Made by a program: the position numbers and the translations under genes. Positions 29,561 through 38,963 of a stretch of DNA of 64,000 bases are shown here, one piece after another (the stretch's first letter is position 1; each line of letters opens with the position of its first letter). Location of the stretch: NCBI RefSeq assembly GCF_010104355.1, contig NZ_CP044972.1, positions 3,286,001 to 3,350,000 on the forward strand, read 5' to 3'. The notes below the pieces were generated by a model. It did not search any database. It saw nothing but the letters and a program-made list of their open reading frames with translations, and was not told where the DNA came from. Source of the DNA: Hydrogenophaga sp. PBL-H3. Its GTDB lineage: Bacteria > Pseudomonadota > Gammaproteobacteria > Burkholderiales > Burkholderiaceae_C.

Positions 29561-30481
29561 ATGAACCGCCACATCACGCTCAAGCAGTTCCGCTACTTCC
29601 TCGCGGTGGCCGAATCGGACTCGGTGGCCGCGGCCTCGCGCATGCTCAGCATCGCGCAGTCGGCCATCACCAAGAGCGTGCTGGAACTCGAAGACGAGCT
29701 GGGCCTGGTGCTGTTCGAGCGCAGCCCCAAGGGCATGCGCCTCACGCCCGAGGGCCACCGCTTCCAGGTGAAGGCACGGCGCGTGATCGGCGCTGTGGCC
29801 GACGCCACGCGTGGCGTGTACCCGAGCGCCACGCCACTGGCCGGAGCCATCACCATCGGCGTGACCAGCCTGGTGGCGGGTTACTACCTCTCCGAGGTGT
29901 TCGCGCGCTTTCGCCGCACCTGCCCGGGCGTGGACCTGCAGGTGGTGGAAGACGCGCCACCCTTCCTCGAACACCTGTTGATCAACGGCGAACTGGACAT
30001 CGCGATCATGGTGAGCAACGCGTTGGGCGAGCCGCAGGCGCTGGTGGCGGAGACGCTCACGCGTTCGCCCAACCGCGTGTGGATGGCGGCCGACCATCCG
30101 CTGGCTTCACAGGCCGAGGTGAGTCTGGCCGAGTGCGTGCAGCACGATCTGGTGGTGCTGCAGGCCGACCGCATTGAGGTTTTGATGCGCAGCGTGTGGG
30201 CGCGCCACCAGCTGAAACCACGCACGGTGTTGCGCACCTCGTCGCTGGAGGCGGTGCGTTCGCTGGTGGGGGTGGGTGCGGGGCTGGCGGTGCTGCCCGA
30301 CTTTCTGTACCGGCCATGGACGCTGGACGCGGAGCACGTGGAGGTGCGGACCTTGCGCGACGCTGTGCCCACGGTTGAAGTGGGGCTGGTGTGGCGACGT
30401 GGTTCGCAGCCGCGCGCGGAGGTGCTTGAGTTCATCGAGGTGGCGCGGGACCAGTCGCGGTCTCGGCGTCTTTTGGCCTGA
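29561..30481 (+). CDS. LysR family transcriptional regulator
   Basis: A 306-residue regulator with an N-terminal winged helix (LKQFRYFLAVAESDSVAAASRMLSIAQSAIT split over helices 1-3) and a C-terminal LysR substrate domain (VTSLVAGYYLSEVFARF onward). The start is ATG 29561 (MNRHITLKQF), the position that gives the standard N-terminus. It is divergent from the ydcSTUVW-like operon and is its likely regulator, responding perhaps to a polyamine or a breakdown product. Confidence 0.92.
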   Translation: MNRHITLKQFRYFLAVAESDSVAAASRMLSIAQSAITKSVLELEDELGLVLFERSPKGMRLTPEGHRFQVKARRVIGAVADATRGVYPSATPLAGAITIGVTSLVAGYYLSEVFARFRRTCPGVDLQVVEDAPPFLEHLLINGELDIAIMVSNALGEPQALVAETLTRSPNRVWMAADHPLASQAEVSLAECVQHDLVVLQADRIEVLMRSVWARHQLKPRTVLRTSSLEAVRSLVGVGAGLAVLPDFLYRPWTLDAEHVEVRTLRDAVPTVEVGLVWRRGSQPRAEVLEFIEVARDQSRSRRLLA

Positions 30482-30540
30482 TTTGGGTTTTCTCCGGCTG
30501 GTCCGGTCATCGACGGCCTTGGCACTCTGCTCCGCGAGGT

Positions 30541-32283
30541 TCAGGCACGCAACGCAGCCCGCGATTCCTCTTGCAAGCGCAACACCCGCCGCTGCACCTT
30601 GCCCGTGGTGGTCATGGGCAGCGCGTCAATGAACTCGATCTCTTTCGGGTATTCGTAAGGCGCGAGCTTGCCCTTCACATGCGCCTGCAGCTGCTTCACC
30701 AGCTCGTCACCCGCCGCGTGACCCGGCGCCAGCACCACATAGGCCTTCACCACCGCACCACGCTCGGCATCGGGCTTGGGCACCACCGCCGCGTTGGCCA
30801 CCGCCGGGTGCTTCACCAGACAGTTTTCGATCTCGCTCGGGCCAATGCGATAGCCCGCCGCCTTGAACACGTCATCGGCACGACCCTGGTACCAGAGATA
30901 GCCCTCGGCGTCGCGCGTGGCCATGTCGCCCGTGCGGCACCAGCTGTTCGTCATGTCGCCGGTGAACTTGGCCCGGGTCGATGCTTCGTTCTTCCAGTAG
31001 CCCAGAAAAAAGATCGGGTCCGGATCGCCATGCACGTCGAGCCGGTGCACCGCCACGTCGCCCGGCACGCCCACCGCGCACTCACGGCCCTCCTCGTCGA
31101 TCACCGCCACGCGGTGGCCCGGGTAGCCCTTGCCCATGCTCCCCGGCTTGGCGGGCCACAGGCGCGCGCAGTTGCCCACGATGTAGTTGATCTCGGTCTG
31201 GCCAAACATCTCGTTCACCGTCACGCCCAGCTGGTTCTGGCAGTAAGCGAACACCGCGTCCCCCACCGCCTCGCCCGCGCTCATGAGACCTTCCAGCTTG
31301 AATTTGTAGTGCTGCTTTGGCGTGGGCACCGCTTTCATCATGGCCTTGAGCGCGGTGGGAAACAGGAAGCTGTGCGTCACACCATGGCGCTCGATCAGCT
31401 CGAACGCGGTTTGCGGGCCGAAGCGCCCGTTGAAAGCAACGATGGGCCGACCGAAGTACAGCGTGGGCAGCAGCGCGTCCATCAAACCGCCCGTCCAGGC
31501 CCAGTCGGCGGGCGACCAGAACACGGCTGTTGAAGGCGCCGAGGCGTCGAACGGATCGAAACCGAACCAGTTCTGGCTGCACACAAAACCGGTGAGGTTG
31601 CCGATGAGCGCGCGGTGCGGGATCAGCGCGCCCTTGGGGTTGCCGGTGGTGCCGCTGGTGTAGATCAGCACGGCGGCCTCGTCGGCCAGGGTATCCACCG
31701 GTTTGAACCCGGCCGGCTCCTGCGCCAGCAGCTCGGTCCAGTCGAGGTCGGCGCGCATGCCCTCGGGCGTGCCGTCACCGTCCACCCCGATCACGCAGCG
31801 CAGCAGCGGGCAGTCGTCGCGCACACCCAGCAGCGCGGGCAACGAAGGCTGGTCGCAGATGGCCACCACGGCTTCGCTGTCCTGCAACCGGAACTCCAGC
31901 GCCTCGGGACCAAACAACTGCGACAGCGGCATGCCCACCGCCCCCATTTGCAGCACCGCCATGTAAGCCACAGCGGTCTCGAAGCGTTGCGGCAGCACGA
32001 TCGCCACACGGTCACCGCGCTGAACGCCCAACGCAACCAGCGCGCTGGACAGGCGGTTCGCCTGGTCGAGCAATTCGGCGTAGCTGTGGCGCCGGTCTTT
32101 CTGTTGGGGTCCGCAGGCAATAACGGCCGTGGCGCTGGCATGCCGGGGGTCCTGCGCCCAGCGCCGCAGGCACATCTGCGCCATGTTGAAGTGTTCGGGC
32201 ACCTGCCAGCCAAAGCGGCGGTGCAGTTCTTCGTACAGATTGATGGGTGCGGCTGTCTTGTCTCTGGCTTGACTCGGGCGCAT
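30541..32283 (-). CDS. AMP-dependent acyl-CoA synthetase
   Basis: A 580-residue adenylate-forming enzyme that activates a carboxylic acid to its CoA thioester. The P-loop is LIYTSGTTGNPKGALIPHR; further motifs are MFGQTEINYIVGN, the hinge YQGRADDVFKAAGYRIGP and the C-terminal catalytic lysine region TTTGKVQRRVLR. The sequence most resembles acetyl-/medium-chain acyl-CoA synthetases. It is divergent, with a 35-bp gap, from an alpha/beta hydrolase that may act in the same pathway. The substrate is not known. Confidence 0.9.
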   Translation of the reverse strand: MRPSQARDKTAAPINLYEELHRRFGWQVPEHFNMAQMCLRRWAQDPRHASATAVIACGPQQKDRRHSYAELLDQANRLSSALVALGVQRGDRVAIVLPQRFETAVAYMAVLQMGAVGMPLSQLFGPEALEFRLQDSEAVVAICDQPSLPALLGVRDDCPLLRCVIGVDGDGTPEGMRADLDWTELLAQEPAGFKPVDTLADEAAVLIYTSGTTGNPKGALIPHRALIGNLTGFVCSQNWFGFDPFDASAPSTAVFWSPADWAWTGGLMDALLPTLYFGRPIVAFNGRFGPQTAFELIERHGVTHSFLFPTALKAMMKAVPTPKQHYKFKLEGLMSAGEAVGDAVFAYCQNQLGVTVNEMFGQTEINYIVGNCARLWPAKPGSMGKGYPGHRVAVIDEEGRECAVGVPGDVAVHRLDVHGDPDPIFFLGYWKNEASTRAKFTGDMTNSWCRTGDMATRDAEGYLWYQGRADDVFKAAGYRIGPSEIENCLVKHPAVANAAVVPKPDAERGAVVKAYVVLAPGHAAGDELVKQLQAHVKGKLAPYEYPKEIEFIDALPMTTTGKVQRRVLRLQEESRAALRA

Positions 32284-32318
32284 GGTGTGTCTCGCTCTCG
32301 TTCTCTATGATCCGATGA

Positions 32319-33236
32319 ATGTACCAAGCACTGAGAGCCTCACGCAGTGAATTCGTCCCGGTCCGCAACCTGAACTACCACGTGCGCATGTGGGGTCATC
32401 GCAGCGACACCGTGACACCGCTGGTGCTGGTGCATGGCTGGATGGATGTGGCCGCGTCGTGGCAGTTCGTGGTGGACGCGCTGCAGACCGAGCGATGGAT
32501 CATCGCGCCCGACTGGCGCGGCTTCGGCCACACGCGGCTCGAAGGCCCGGCGGTCGACAGCTACTGGTTCCCCGATTACATGGCCGACCTCGACGCCTTG
32601 CTGGATCATTACGTCGGCGAGCGTCAGGTCGATCTGGTGGGCCACAGCATGGGCGGCAACATCGCCATGATGTATGCGGGCGTCCGGCCCCATCGCATCG
32701 AACACCTTGTCAATCTTGAAGGCTTCGGCATGCCCGAAACACGACCGGCGCAGGCGCCCGGCCGCTACGCGCAATGGATGGACGAGATCAAGACCGTGCA
32801 ACGCGGCGGCAAGGCGCTCAAGAGCTACCCCGACGCCCAGGGCGTGGCGCAACGCCTCATGAAAACCAACCCGCGCCTGGCGCAAGACAAAGCCGACTGG
32901 CTCGCCCGGCAGTGGGCCAGCCCCAATGCGCAGGGCGAGTGGGAAATTCTGGGCGATGCGGCCCACAAAGTGACCAGTGCCCACCTCTACCGCCTGGACG
33001 AGGCACTGGAGATCTACCGCCGCATCAGTGCCCCGGTGTTGTCGGTCACCGCGAGCGACGACAGCCTGGGGCAGTGGTGGAAGGGCCGCTTCACGCTGGC
33101 CCAGTACCTTGAGCGCATCCGCGCCGTGCCGCACCTGCAAAGCGCCGTGGTGCATGAAGCGGGGCACATGATGCACCACGACCAACCCAACGAACTCGCG
33201 CGCCTGATTGAAGCGTTCCTGAGCACCGCGCCCTGA
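32319..33236 (+). CDS. Alpha/beta hydrolase
   Basis: A 305-residue alpha/beta-fold hydrolase. The oxyanion-hole region LVLVHGWMDVAASW, the nucleophile elbow LVGHSMGGNIAMM and the catalytic histidine in EAGHMMHHDQP are visible. The acid residue is likely D in TASDDSLGQWW. No signal peptide is seen, so it should be cytoplasmic. It is divergent from the acyl-CoA synthetase at very short distance, consistent with shared regulation and perhaps ester or lactone hydrolysis preceding acid activation. Confidence 0.88.
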   Translation: MYQALRASRSEFVPVRNLNYHVRMWGHRSDTVTPLVLVHGWMDVAASWQFVVDALQTERWIIAPDWRGFGHTRLEGPAVDSYWFPDYMADLDALLDHYVGERQVDLVGHSMGGNIAMMYAGVRPHRIEHLVNLEGFGMPETRPAQAPGRYAQWMDEIKTVQRGGKALKSYPDAQGVAQRLMKTNPRLAQDKADWLARQWASPNAQGEWEILGDAAHKVTSAHLYRLDEALEIYRRISAPVLSVTASDDSLGQWWKGRFTLAQYLERIRAVPHLQSAVVHEAGHMMHHDQPNELARLIEAFLSTAP

Positions 33237-33313
33237 GCGGTGCCGCGTGCGGGTGCGGGTTGTTGCAACCCCTTTACCGTCCGTTCAAGGAGCAGCCGGC
33301 ATACTCGCGCGCT

Positions 33314-33853
33314 ATGCCATTTATTCCACGCGCACTTTTCAAGCCCGCGGCCGTTGCCGCGCTGTGTCTTCTCATTGGTGCACCAGCCCTGGCGGGCGAA
33401 GGGGGACTCTGCCCGGGCTTTGACCAGCCCGCCAGTGCCGAGCCCGACGCACCACGGTACGAAGCCTTCTTCTCACCCTACACCCACCATTGGACGCCGA
33501 ACGACGAACACGAACAGGTGTACGCCCTGAGCGTGAGCCGACTGTTGCCCAACAACCGCTATTGCGGGTTCAGCCTGTTCAACAACTCCTTCGGGCAACC
33601 CTCGGCCTACGCCTTCATCGGCAAGAGTTGGCCGGGTTTCTGGCAGGCCCAACCGGCGCTTTACGCCTCGTTGAGCGCGGGCGTCATCTACGGCTACGTC
33701 GGCAAGTACAAGAACAAGGTGCCGCTGAACGTGGGCGGCTTTTCGCCCGTGGTCATTCCCGCCATCGGCTACCGCCTGTCTCCCAAGAGCTCGCTCGAAA
33801 TCCAGTTGCTGGGCACCGCGGCGGTCATGTTCGGTACCACCTGGCGCTTTTAA
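33314..33853 (+). CDS. Putative outer-membrane beta-barrel protein of unknown function
   Basis: A 179-residue protein from ATG 33314. The N-terminus has a signal peptide, FKPAAVAALCLLIGAPALAGEG. The mature part has alternating amphipathic strands (VYALSVSRLLPNNRYCGFSLF, ALYASLSAGVIYGYVG, VVIPAIGYRLS) and ends in TTWRF, an aromatic C-terminus typical of outer-membrane barrels. The strand pattern faintly recalls PagP-type lipid A acyltransferases, but I do not see enough to assign that activity. Annotations such as glycerol-3-phosphate transporter given to similar proteins are not supported by the sequence. Function unknown. Confidence 0.7.
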   Translation: MPFIPRALFKPAAVAALCLLIGAPALAGEGGLCPGFDQPASAEPDAPRYEAFFSPYTHHWTPNDEHEQVYALSVSRLLPNNRYCGFSLFNNSFGQPSAYAFIGKSWPGFWQAQPALYASLSAGVIYGYVGKYKNKVPLNVGGFSPVVIPAIGYRLSPKSSLEIQLLGTAAVMFGTTWRF

Positions 33854-33924
33854 CGGCCGCGGCCGTTCGGGACGGCATGGCGTGAGAAAATCGCGGTTTT
33901 GAACATCGACCGCAGGAACACCCC

Positions 33925-35029
33925 ATGGAAGCCGAACGCAGCAACGCCATCCGAAGCCAGCTCGAAGACCTGACCACACGCGTGGTCGAGCTCCGGAGGT
34001 ATCTTTGACTACGATGCCAAAGCATCGAAGTTGAAGGAAGTCGAGTCGGCTCTGGAAGACCCCACGGTCTGGAACGACCCCAAACGCGCCCAGGACCTGG
34101 GCCGCGAGAAAAAATACCTGGAAGACGTGGTGCTGGTGCTCGACCGCCTCACCGGTGAATTGACGGACAACACCGAACTGTTCGAGATGTCGAGCGAGGA
34201 CGGCGACGACGCCGGCCTCATCACCATCGAAGGCGAAGCCGCCAAGGTCGCGGTCGAGGTTGAGAAGCTCGAATTCCGCCGCATGTTCAGCAACCCGGCC
34301 GATCCCTTGAATTGTTTCCTGGACATCCAGGCCGGCGCCGGTGGCACCGAGGCCTGCGACTGGGCCAGCATGCTGCTTCGCCAGTACCTGCGCTATGCCG
34401 AGCGCAAGGGCTTCAAGACCGTGATTGAGGACGAGACCGAGGGCGACACCGCCGGCATCAAGAGCGCCACCATCAAGATCGAGGGGGACTACGCCTTCGG
34501 CCTGCTGCGCACCGAAACCGGTGTGCACCGCCTGGTGCGCAAGAGCCCTTTCGACTCCTCGGGCGGTCGCCACACCTCGTTCGCGTCGGTGTTTGTGTAC
34601 CCTGAGATCGACGATTCGATCGAGATCAACATCAACCCGTCTGACGTGCGCACCGACACCTACCGCGCGTCTGGCGCCGGTGGTCAGCACATCAACAAGA
34701 CCGACTCGGCCGTGCGCCTCACGCACATCCCCACCGGCATCGTGGTGCAGTGCCAGGACGGTCGCAGCCAGCACGGCAACCGCGACGTGGCCTGGAAACG
34801 CCTGCGTTCCAAGCTCTACGACTTCGAGCTGCGCAAGCAGCAGGAAGAACAACAGAAGCTGGAAGACACCAAGACCGACGTGGGCTGGGGTCACCAGATC
34901 CGTTCTTACGTGCTGGACAACAGCCGCATCAAGGACCTGCGCACCAACGTCGAGATTTCCGCCACGCAAAAAGTGCTGGACGGCGATCTGGATCCCTTCA
35001 TCGAAGCATCACTGAAGCAAGGCGTTTGA
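33925..35029 (+). CDS. prfB: Peptide chain release factor 2 with programmed +1 frameshift
   Basis: Release factor for UGA/UAA codons, about 367 residues. Translation starts at ATG 33925 and reads 27 codons to an in-frame TGA at 34006-34008; the ribosome must then shift +1 at CTT TGA C and continue as GACTACGATGCC to 35029. The stimulatory internal Shine-Dalgarno is present just upstream (CCGGAGGTATCTTTGAC), the classical RF2 autoregulatory signal. The anticodon-like SPF motif is in [15 protein letters not shown] and the catalytic GGQ is in [14 protein letters not shown]. The gap to pepN is two bases. Confidence 0.96.
33996..34009 (+). promoter_or_regulatory. prfB programmed frameshift site
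   Basis: GAGGTATCTTTGAC holds the 3' part of the internal Shine-Dalgarno, the CTT slippery codon, the TGA stop and the following C. This context is the known RF2-sensing +1 frameshift signal: low RF2 favours the shift and thus more RF2. Confidence 0.93.
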
Positions 35030-35031
35030 CC

Positions 35032-37728
35032 ATGAGCTCACTGCGTGAAGGCCCCACCACCGTGGTTCGCCGCGAAGATTACGCCGCCCCCGCCTACTTC
35101 GTCGACACGGTCGACCTCTGCTTCGACCTGGACCCGGCCAAGACACGCGTGCTCAACAAGATGCGCCTGCGCCGCAACCCGGCCGTGCCGTCGCAAGCCT
35201 TGCGGCTCGATGGTGAAGACCTGAACCTGGCCCGCGTGCTGGTCAACGGCGCCGGCTGCTCCTTCAAGATCGACGGCCAGCAGCTGGTGCTGGAGAGCCT
35301 GCCCGAGGGCACCGAGCCGTTCGATCTGGAAATCTTCACCACCTGCACGCCCGAGAAAAACACGCAGCTCATGGGCCTGTACGTGAGCCAGGGCACCTTC
35401 TTCACGCAGTGCGAGGCCGAAGGCTTTCGCCGCATCACGTATTTTCTGGACCGCCCCGATGTGATGGCCAGCTACAGCGTGACGCTGCGCGCCGACAAGG
35501 CCAGGTACCCGGTGCTGCTGTCCAACGGCAACCTGGTGGAAGAAGGAAAACTGCCCGATGGCCGCCACTTCGCCAAGTGGGTCGACCCGCACAAAAAGCC
35601 CTGCTATTTGTTCGCACTCGTTGCGGGCCAGCTGGTGGCGCGTGAACAGCGCATCACCTCGCGCAGCGGTGGCAACCACCTGCTGCAGGTGTATGTGCGC
35701 CCCGGCGACATGGACAAGACCGAACACGCCATGAACTCGCTGATTGCCAGCGTGGCTTGGGACGAAGCGCGCTTTGGCCTGCCGCTCGATCTGGAGCGCT
35801 TCATGATCGTGGCCACCGCCGACTTCAACATGGGCGCGATGGAGAACAAGGGTCTCAACATCTTCAACACCAAGTACGTGCTGGCCAACAGCGCCACCGC
35901 GACCGACACCGATTTCTCCAACATCGAATCGGTGGTGGGTCACGAGTACTTCCACAACTGGACCGGCAACCGCGTGACCTGCCGCGACTGGTTCCAGCTC
36001 TCGCTCAAGGAAGGCCTCACCGTCTTCCGCGATCAGGAATTCAGCATGGACCTGTGCGCCGAACCCTCGGCGCGTGCGGTCAAGCGCATCGAAGACGTGC
36101 GCGTGCTGCGCACGGCGCAGTTCCCCGAAGACGCCGGCCCCATGGCGCACCCGGTGCGGCCCGACAGCTACGCCGAGATCAACAACTTCTACACCGTCAC
36201 CGTGTATGAAAAAGGCGCCGAGGTCGTGCGCATGATGCAGACGCTCGTGGGGCGCGAAGGTTTTGCCCAGGGCATGAAGCTCTACTTCGAGCGCCACGAC
36301 GGCCAGGCGGTCACTTGCGACGACTTCGCGCAATCGGTGGCCGATGCCAACCCCCACAGCGATCTGGCCCGCCTGCTGCCGCAGTTCAAACGCTGGTACA
36401 GCCAGGCAGGCACACCCCGCCTGCACGCCAGTGGTGTGTTTGATGCTGCCGCCCGCAGCTACACGCTCACCGTCACCCAGAGCTGTGCACCCACACCAGG
36501 CCAGAGCGCCAAGGAGCCGTTCGTGATTCCGGTCTCGCTCGGCCTGCTCAGCGCCCAGGGCGCAGAACTGCCACTGCAGCTGGCCCACTGGACCCAACCC
36601 GAGGTCGGCAGCCGCACCTTTGTGCTGACGCAAGCCAGCGAAAGCTTCACCTTCGTCAATCTGGAGAGCGAGCCCGTTCCCTCGCTGCTGCGCGGCTTCT
36701 CGGCGCCCGTGGTGCTTGACTGCCACTACACCGACGCGCAGCTGCTCACGCTGCTGGCCTTCGACCCCGACCCGTTCAACCGCTGGGAAGCAGCCCAGCG
36801 CCTGGCCCTGCGCCGCGCGCTCATGGCCATCCAGAGCAACGAGCCGGTGCCGTCCACGCCGCTGGACGACGCTTACCTGGGCGCCATGCGCGAAGTCTTG
36901 CGCCACCCTGCGCTGGACGCAGCCTTCAAGGAACTGGTGCTCACGCTGCCCAGCGAGACCTACATCTCGGAGCAACTGGTTGAAGTCGATCCGCAGCGCG
37001 TGCACGCGGTGCGCGAAGCCATGCGCCTGCAACTGGCGCAGGCCCTGCAGGCCGACTGGGCCTGGGCCTTCGACGCGCACAAGGACAACGGCGCCTACCG
37101 CCCCGACCCGGTGAGCACTGGCCGCCGCGCGCTGGCCGGCATGTCGCTGACCATGCTGTGCCTGAACGCACGCGCCAGCGCAGACGCGGTGTGGCCCGGC
37201 AAGGCCTTCCAGCACTTCAAGGATGCGGGCAACATGACCGACCGCTTCAACGCCTTGTCGGCCCTGGTGGTGAGCGACCACGCGCTTGCGCGCGATGCCC
37301 TGGCCCGCTTCCATCAGATGTTCCAGAACGAAGACCTGGTGCTCGACAAATGGTTTGCCCTGCAGGCCGGCGCTCCCGACCGCGGCGGCAATGTGCTGCC
37401 CGCGGTGCGCCAGCTCATGAAGCACCCCGACTTCCACTTGAAGAACCCCAACCGCGCGCGCAGCGTGATCTTCAGCTACTGCAGCGCCAACCCAGGCGCC
37501 TTTCACCGCACCGACGCTGCAGGCTACCTCTACTGGAGCGAGCGTGTGCTCGAACTCGACGCCTTCAACCCGCAGGTGGCCGCCCGCCTGGCGCGCGCGC
37601 TCGACCGCTGGAAAAAACTTGCCGAGCCCTACCGCAGCGCCGCGCGCGAAGCCATTGCCCGTGTGGCAGCCAAAGCCGACCTGAGCAACGACGTGCGTGA
37701 AGTCGTCACGCGGGCTTTGGCAGACTGA
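35032..37728 (+). CDS. pepN: Aminopeptidase N
   Basis: An 898-residue M1 family zinc metallopeptidase that removes N-terminal residues from peptides. The substrate-anchoring motif is NMGAMENKGLN (GAMEN) and the zinc site is VVGHEYFHNWTGNRV followed 18 residues later by the glutamate in LKEGLTVF. The C-terminal helical domain is present in full and the length matches E. coli PepN. The start is ATG 35032, two bases after prfB; a longer in-frame reading inside prfB is an artefact of overlap. Confidence 0.96.
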   Translation: MSSLREGPTTVVRREDYAAPAYFVDTVDLCFDLDPAKTRVLNKMRLRRNPAVPSQALRLDGEDLNLARVLVNGAGCSFKIDGQQLVLESLPEGTEPFDLEIFTTCTPEKNTQLMGLYVSQGTFFTQCEAEGFRRITYFLDRPDVMASYSVTLRADKARYPVLLSNGNLVEEGKLPDGRHFAKWVDPHKKPCYLFALVAGQLVAREQRITSRSGGNHLLQVYVRPGDMDKTEHAMNSLIASVAWDEARFGLPLDLERFMIVATADFNMGAMENKGLNIFNTKYVLANSATATDTDFSNIESVVGHEYFHNWTGNRVTCRDWFQLSLKEGLTVFRDQEFSMDLCAEPSARAVKRIEDVRVLRTAQFPEDAGPMAHPVRPDSYAEINNFYTVTVYEKGAEVVRMMQTLVGREGFAQGMKLYFERHDGQAVTCDDFAQSVADANPHSDLARLLPQFKRWYSQAGTPRLHASGVFDAAARSYTLTVTQSCAPTPGQSAKEPFVIPVSLGLLSAQGAELPLQLAHWTQPEVGSRTFVLTQASESFTFVNLESEPVPSLLRGFSAPVVLDCHYTDAQLLTLLAFDPDPFNRWEAAQRLALRRALMAIQSNEPVPSTPLDDAYLGAMREVLRHPALDAAFKELVLTLPSETYISEQLVEVDPQRVHAVREAMRLQLAQALQADWAWAFDAHKDNGAYRPDPVSTGRRALAGMSLTMLCLNARASADAVWPGKAFQHFKDAGNMTDRFNALSALVVSDHALARDALARFHQMFQNEDLVLDKWFALQAGAPDRGGNVLPAVRQLMKHPDFHLKNPNRARSVIFSYCSANPGAFHRTDAAGYLYWSERVLELDAFNPQVAARLARALDRWKKLAEPYRSAAREAIARVAAKADLSNDVREVVTRALAD

Positions 37729-37757
37729 AACCAACCGCCCGGACTGAGCTGCTGTCC

Positions 37758-37785
37758 CGTTCGGGCTGAGCCTGTCGAAGCCCTT
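37758..37785. repeat. Intergenic repeat family B, copy before fbp
   Basis: CGTTCGGGCTGAGCCTGTCGAAGCCC occurs here, and again as an inverted pair at 53279-53350. The unit is itself partly palindromic and is a familiar extragenic element type in this bacterial group. It lies in the 71-bp gap between pepN and fbp. Confidence 0.75.
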
Positions 37786-37799
37786 CCTCACACATCACC

Positions 37800-38807
37800 A
37801 TGACCAAACGCATCTCCCTCACCCGCTACCTCGTCGAACAACAACGCGTCGACGGGCATATTCCCTCCCAGCTGCGCCTGCTTCTGGAAGTGGTGGCTCG
37901 CGCCTGCAAGAGCATCAGCCAGGCTGTGAACAAAGGCGACCTCGGTGGCGTGCTCGGTGCCGCCACCACCGAGAACGTGCAAGGCGAGATGCAGAAACAG
38001 CTCGACATCATTGCCAACGAGGTGCTGATCGAAGCCAACGAATGGGGCGGCCACCTCGCGGCCATGGCCAGCGAGGAAATGGACAGCATCTACGTGGTGC
38101 CCAACCGCTACCCGCAAGGTGAATACCTGCTGCTGTTCGACCCGCTCGACGGCTCCAGCAACATCGACGTGAACGTGAGTATCGGCACCATCTTCAGCGT
38201 GCTCAAGAAGCCCGAAGGCAGCGCTGGTGTGAGCGAACAGGACTTCTTGCAACCCGGCGCCCAGCAAGTGGCCGCCGGCTACTGCGTGTACGGCCCGCAG
38301 ACCACGCTGGTGCTCACCGTGGGCGACGGCGTGGCCATGTTCACGCTCGACCGCGAGCAGGGCTCGTTCGTGCTGACCAAAGAGAACGTGCAGATCCCGC
38401 CCGACACGAAGGAATTCGCCATCAACATGAGCAACATGCGCCACTGGGACGAACCGGTGAAGCGCTACGTGGACGAATGCCTGGCCGGCAAGGAAGGACC
38501 GCGCGGCAAGGACTTCAACATGCGCTGGGTCGCCAGCATGGTGGCCGACGTGCACCGCATCCTCACGCGCGGCGGCATCTTCATGTACCCATGGGACAAA
38601 CGCGAGCCCGAGAAGCCAGGCAAGCTGCGCCTGATGTACGAGGCCAACCCCATGGGCTGGCTGATCGAACAGGCCGGCGGCGCCGCCACCAACGGCCAAC
38701 AACGCATCCTGGACATCCAGCCCGGCAAACTGCACGAACGCGTGAGCGTGGTGCTGGGTTCGAAGAACGAAGTCGACCGGGTGACCAGCTACCACACCGG
38801 GCTATAA
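37800..38807 (+). CDS. fbp: Class 1 fructose-1,6-bisphosphatase (housekeeping copy)
   Basis: A 335-residue phosphatase converting fructose 1,6-bisphosphate to fructose 6-phosphate in gluconeogenesis. The metal/phosphate site is [17 protein letters not shown], with the C-terminal [14 protein letters not shown] and [14 protein letters not shown]. The start is ATG 37800. A second, longer fbp (cbbF) at 56303-57394 belongs to the Calvin-cycle block, so this copy is likely the gluconeogenic one. The stop codon overlaps a -10-like TATAAT that serves the next tRNA. Confidence 0.95.
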   Translation: MTKRISLTRYLVEQQRVDGHIPSQLRLLLEVVARACKSISQAVNKGDLGGVLGAATTENVQGEMQKQLDIIANEVLIEANEWGGHLAAMASEEMDSIYVVPNRYPQGEYLLLFDPLDGSSNIDVNVSIGTIFSVLKKPEGSAGVSEQDFLQPGAQQVAAGYCVYGPQTTLVLTVGDGVAMFTLDREQGSFVLTKENVQIPPDTKEFAINMSNMRHWDEPVKRYVDECLAGKEGPRGKDFNMRWVASMVADVHRILTRGGIFMYPWDKREPEKPGKLRLMYEANPMGWLIEQAGGAATNGQQRILDIQPGKLHERVSVVLGSKNEVDRVTSYHTGL

Positions 38808-38808
38808 T
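38803..38808 (+). promoter_or_regulatory. -10 element of tRNA-Thr overlapping the fbp stop
   Basis: A perfect TATAAT contains the TAA stop of fbp and lies 10 bases before the first tRNA base. GTGACC, 16 bases upstream, is a possible weak -35 inside fbp. Confidence 0.55.
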
Positions 38809-38818
38809 CTCGGGCGTT

Positions 38819-38894
38819 GCCGGTGTAGCTCAGTCGGTAGAGCAGCTCATTCGTAATGAGAAGGTCGGGTGTTCGATTCATCTCTCCGGCACCA
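38819..38894 (+). tRNA. tRNA-Thr (CGT)
   Basis: A 76-nt cloverleaf with encoded CCA. It starts GCCGGTGTAGCTCAG; the anticodon loop TTCGTAA gives CGT. The acceptor stem has one U-U mismatch (position 6:67) and the T-stem two G-U pairs, but the overall fold holds and a terminator follows. Confidence 0.95.
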
Positions 38895-38900
38895 ACATTC

Positions 38901-38935
38901 AAAAAGCCCTGATTCCAAAGATTCAGGGCTTTTTT
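38901..38935. terminator. Bidirectional terminator after tRNA-Thr
   Basis: AAAAAGCCCTGA pairs with TCAGGGCTTTTT. The T-run on both strands lets it end tRNA-Thr transcription and also transcription of the convergent DadA-like gene. Confidence 0.85.
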
Positions 38936-38963
38936 CATGGGCGGTCGAGAGGGTCTTCAACCT

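Noticed and set aside
33925..35029. prfB as a frameshifted pseudogene
   Set aside because: The shift is at the known programmed site with the stimulatory Shine-Dalgarno; SPF and GGQ motifs are intact.
35038..37791. 917-residue minus-strand reading frame opposite pepN
   Set aside because: GC-rich coding DNA often leaves the opposite strand open; pepN on the plus strand has all family motifs and the antisense product resembles nothing.
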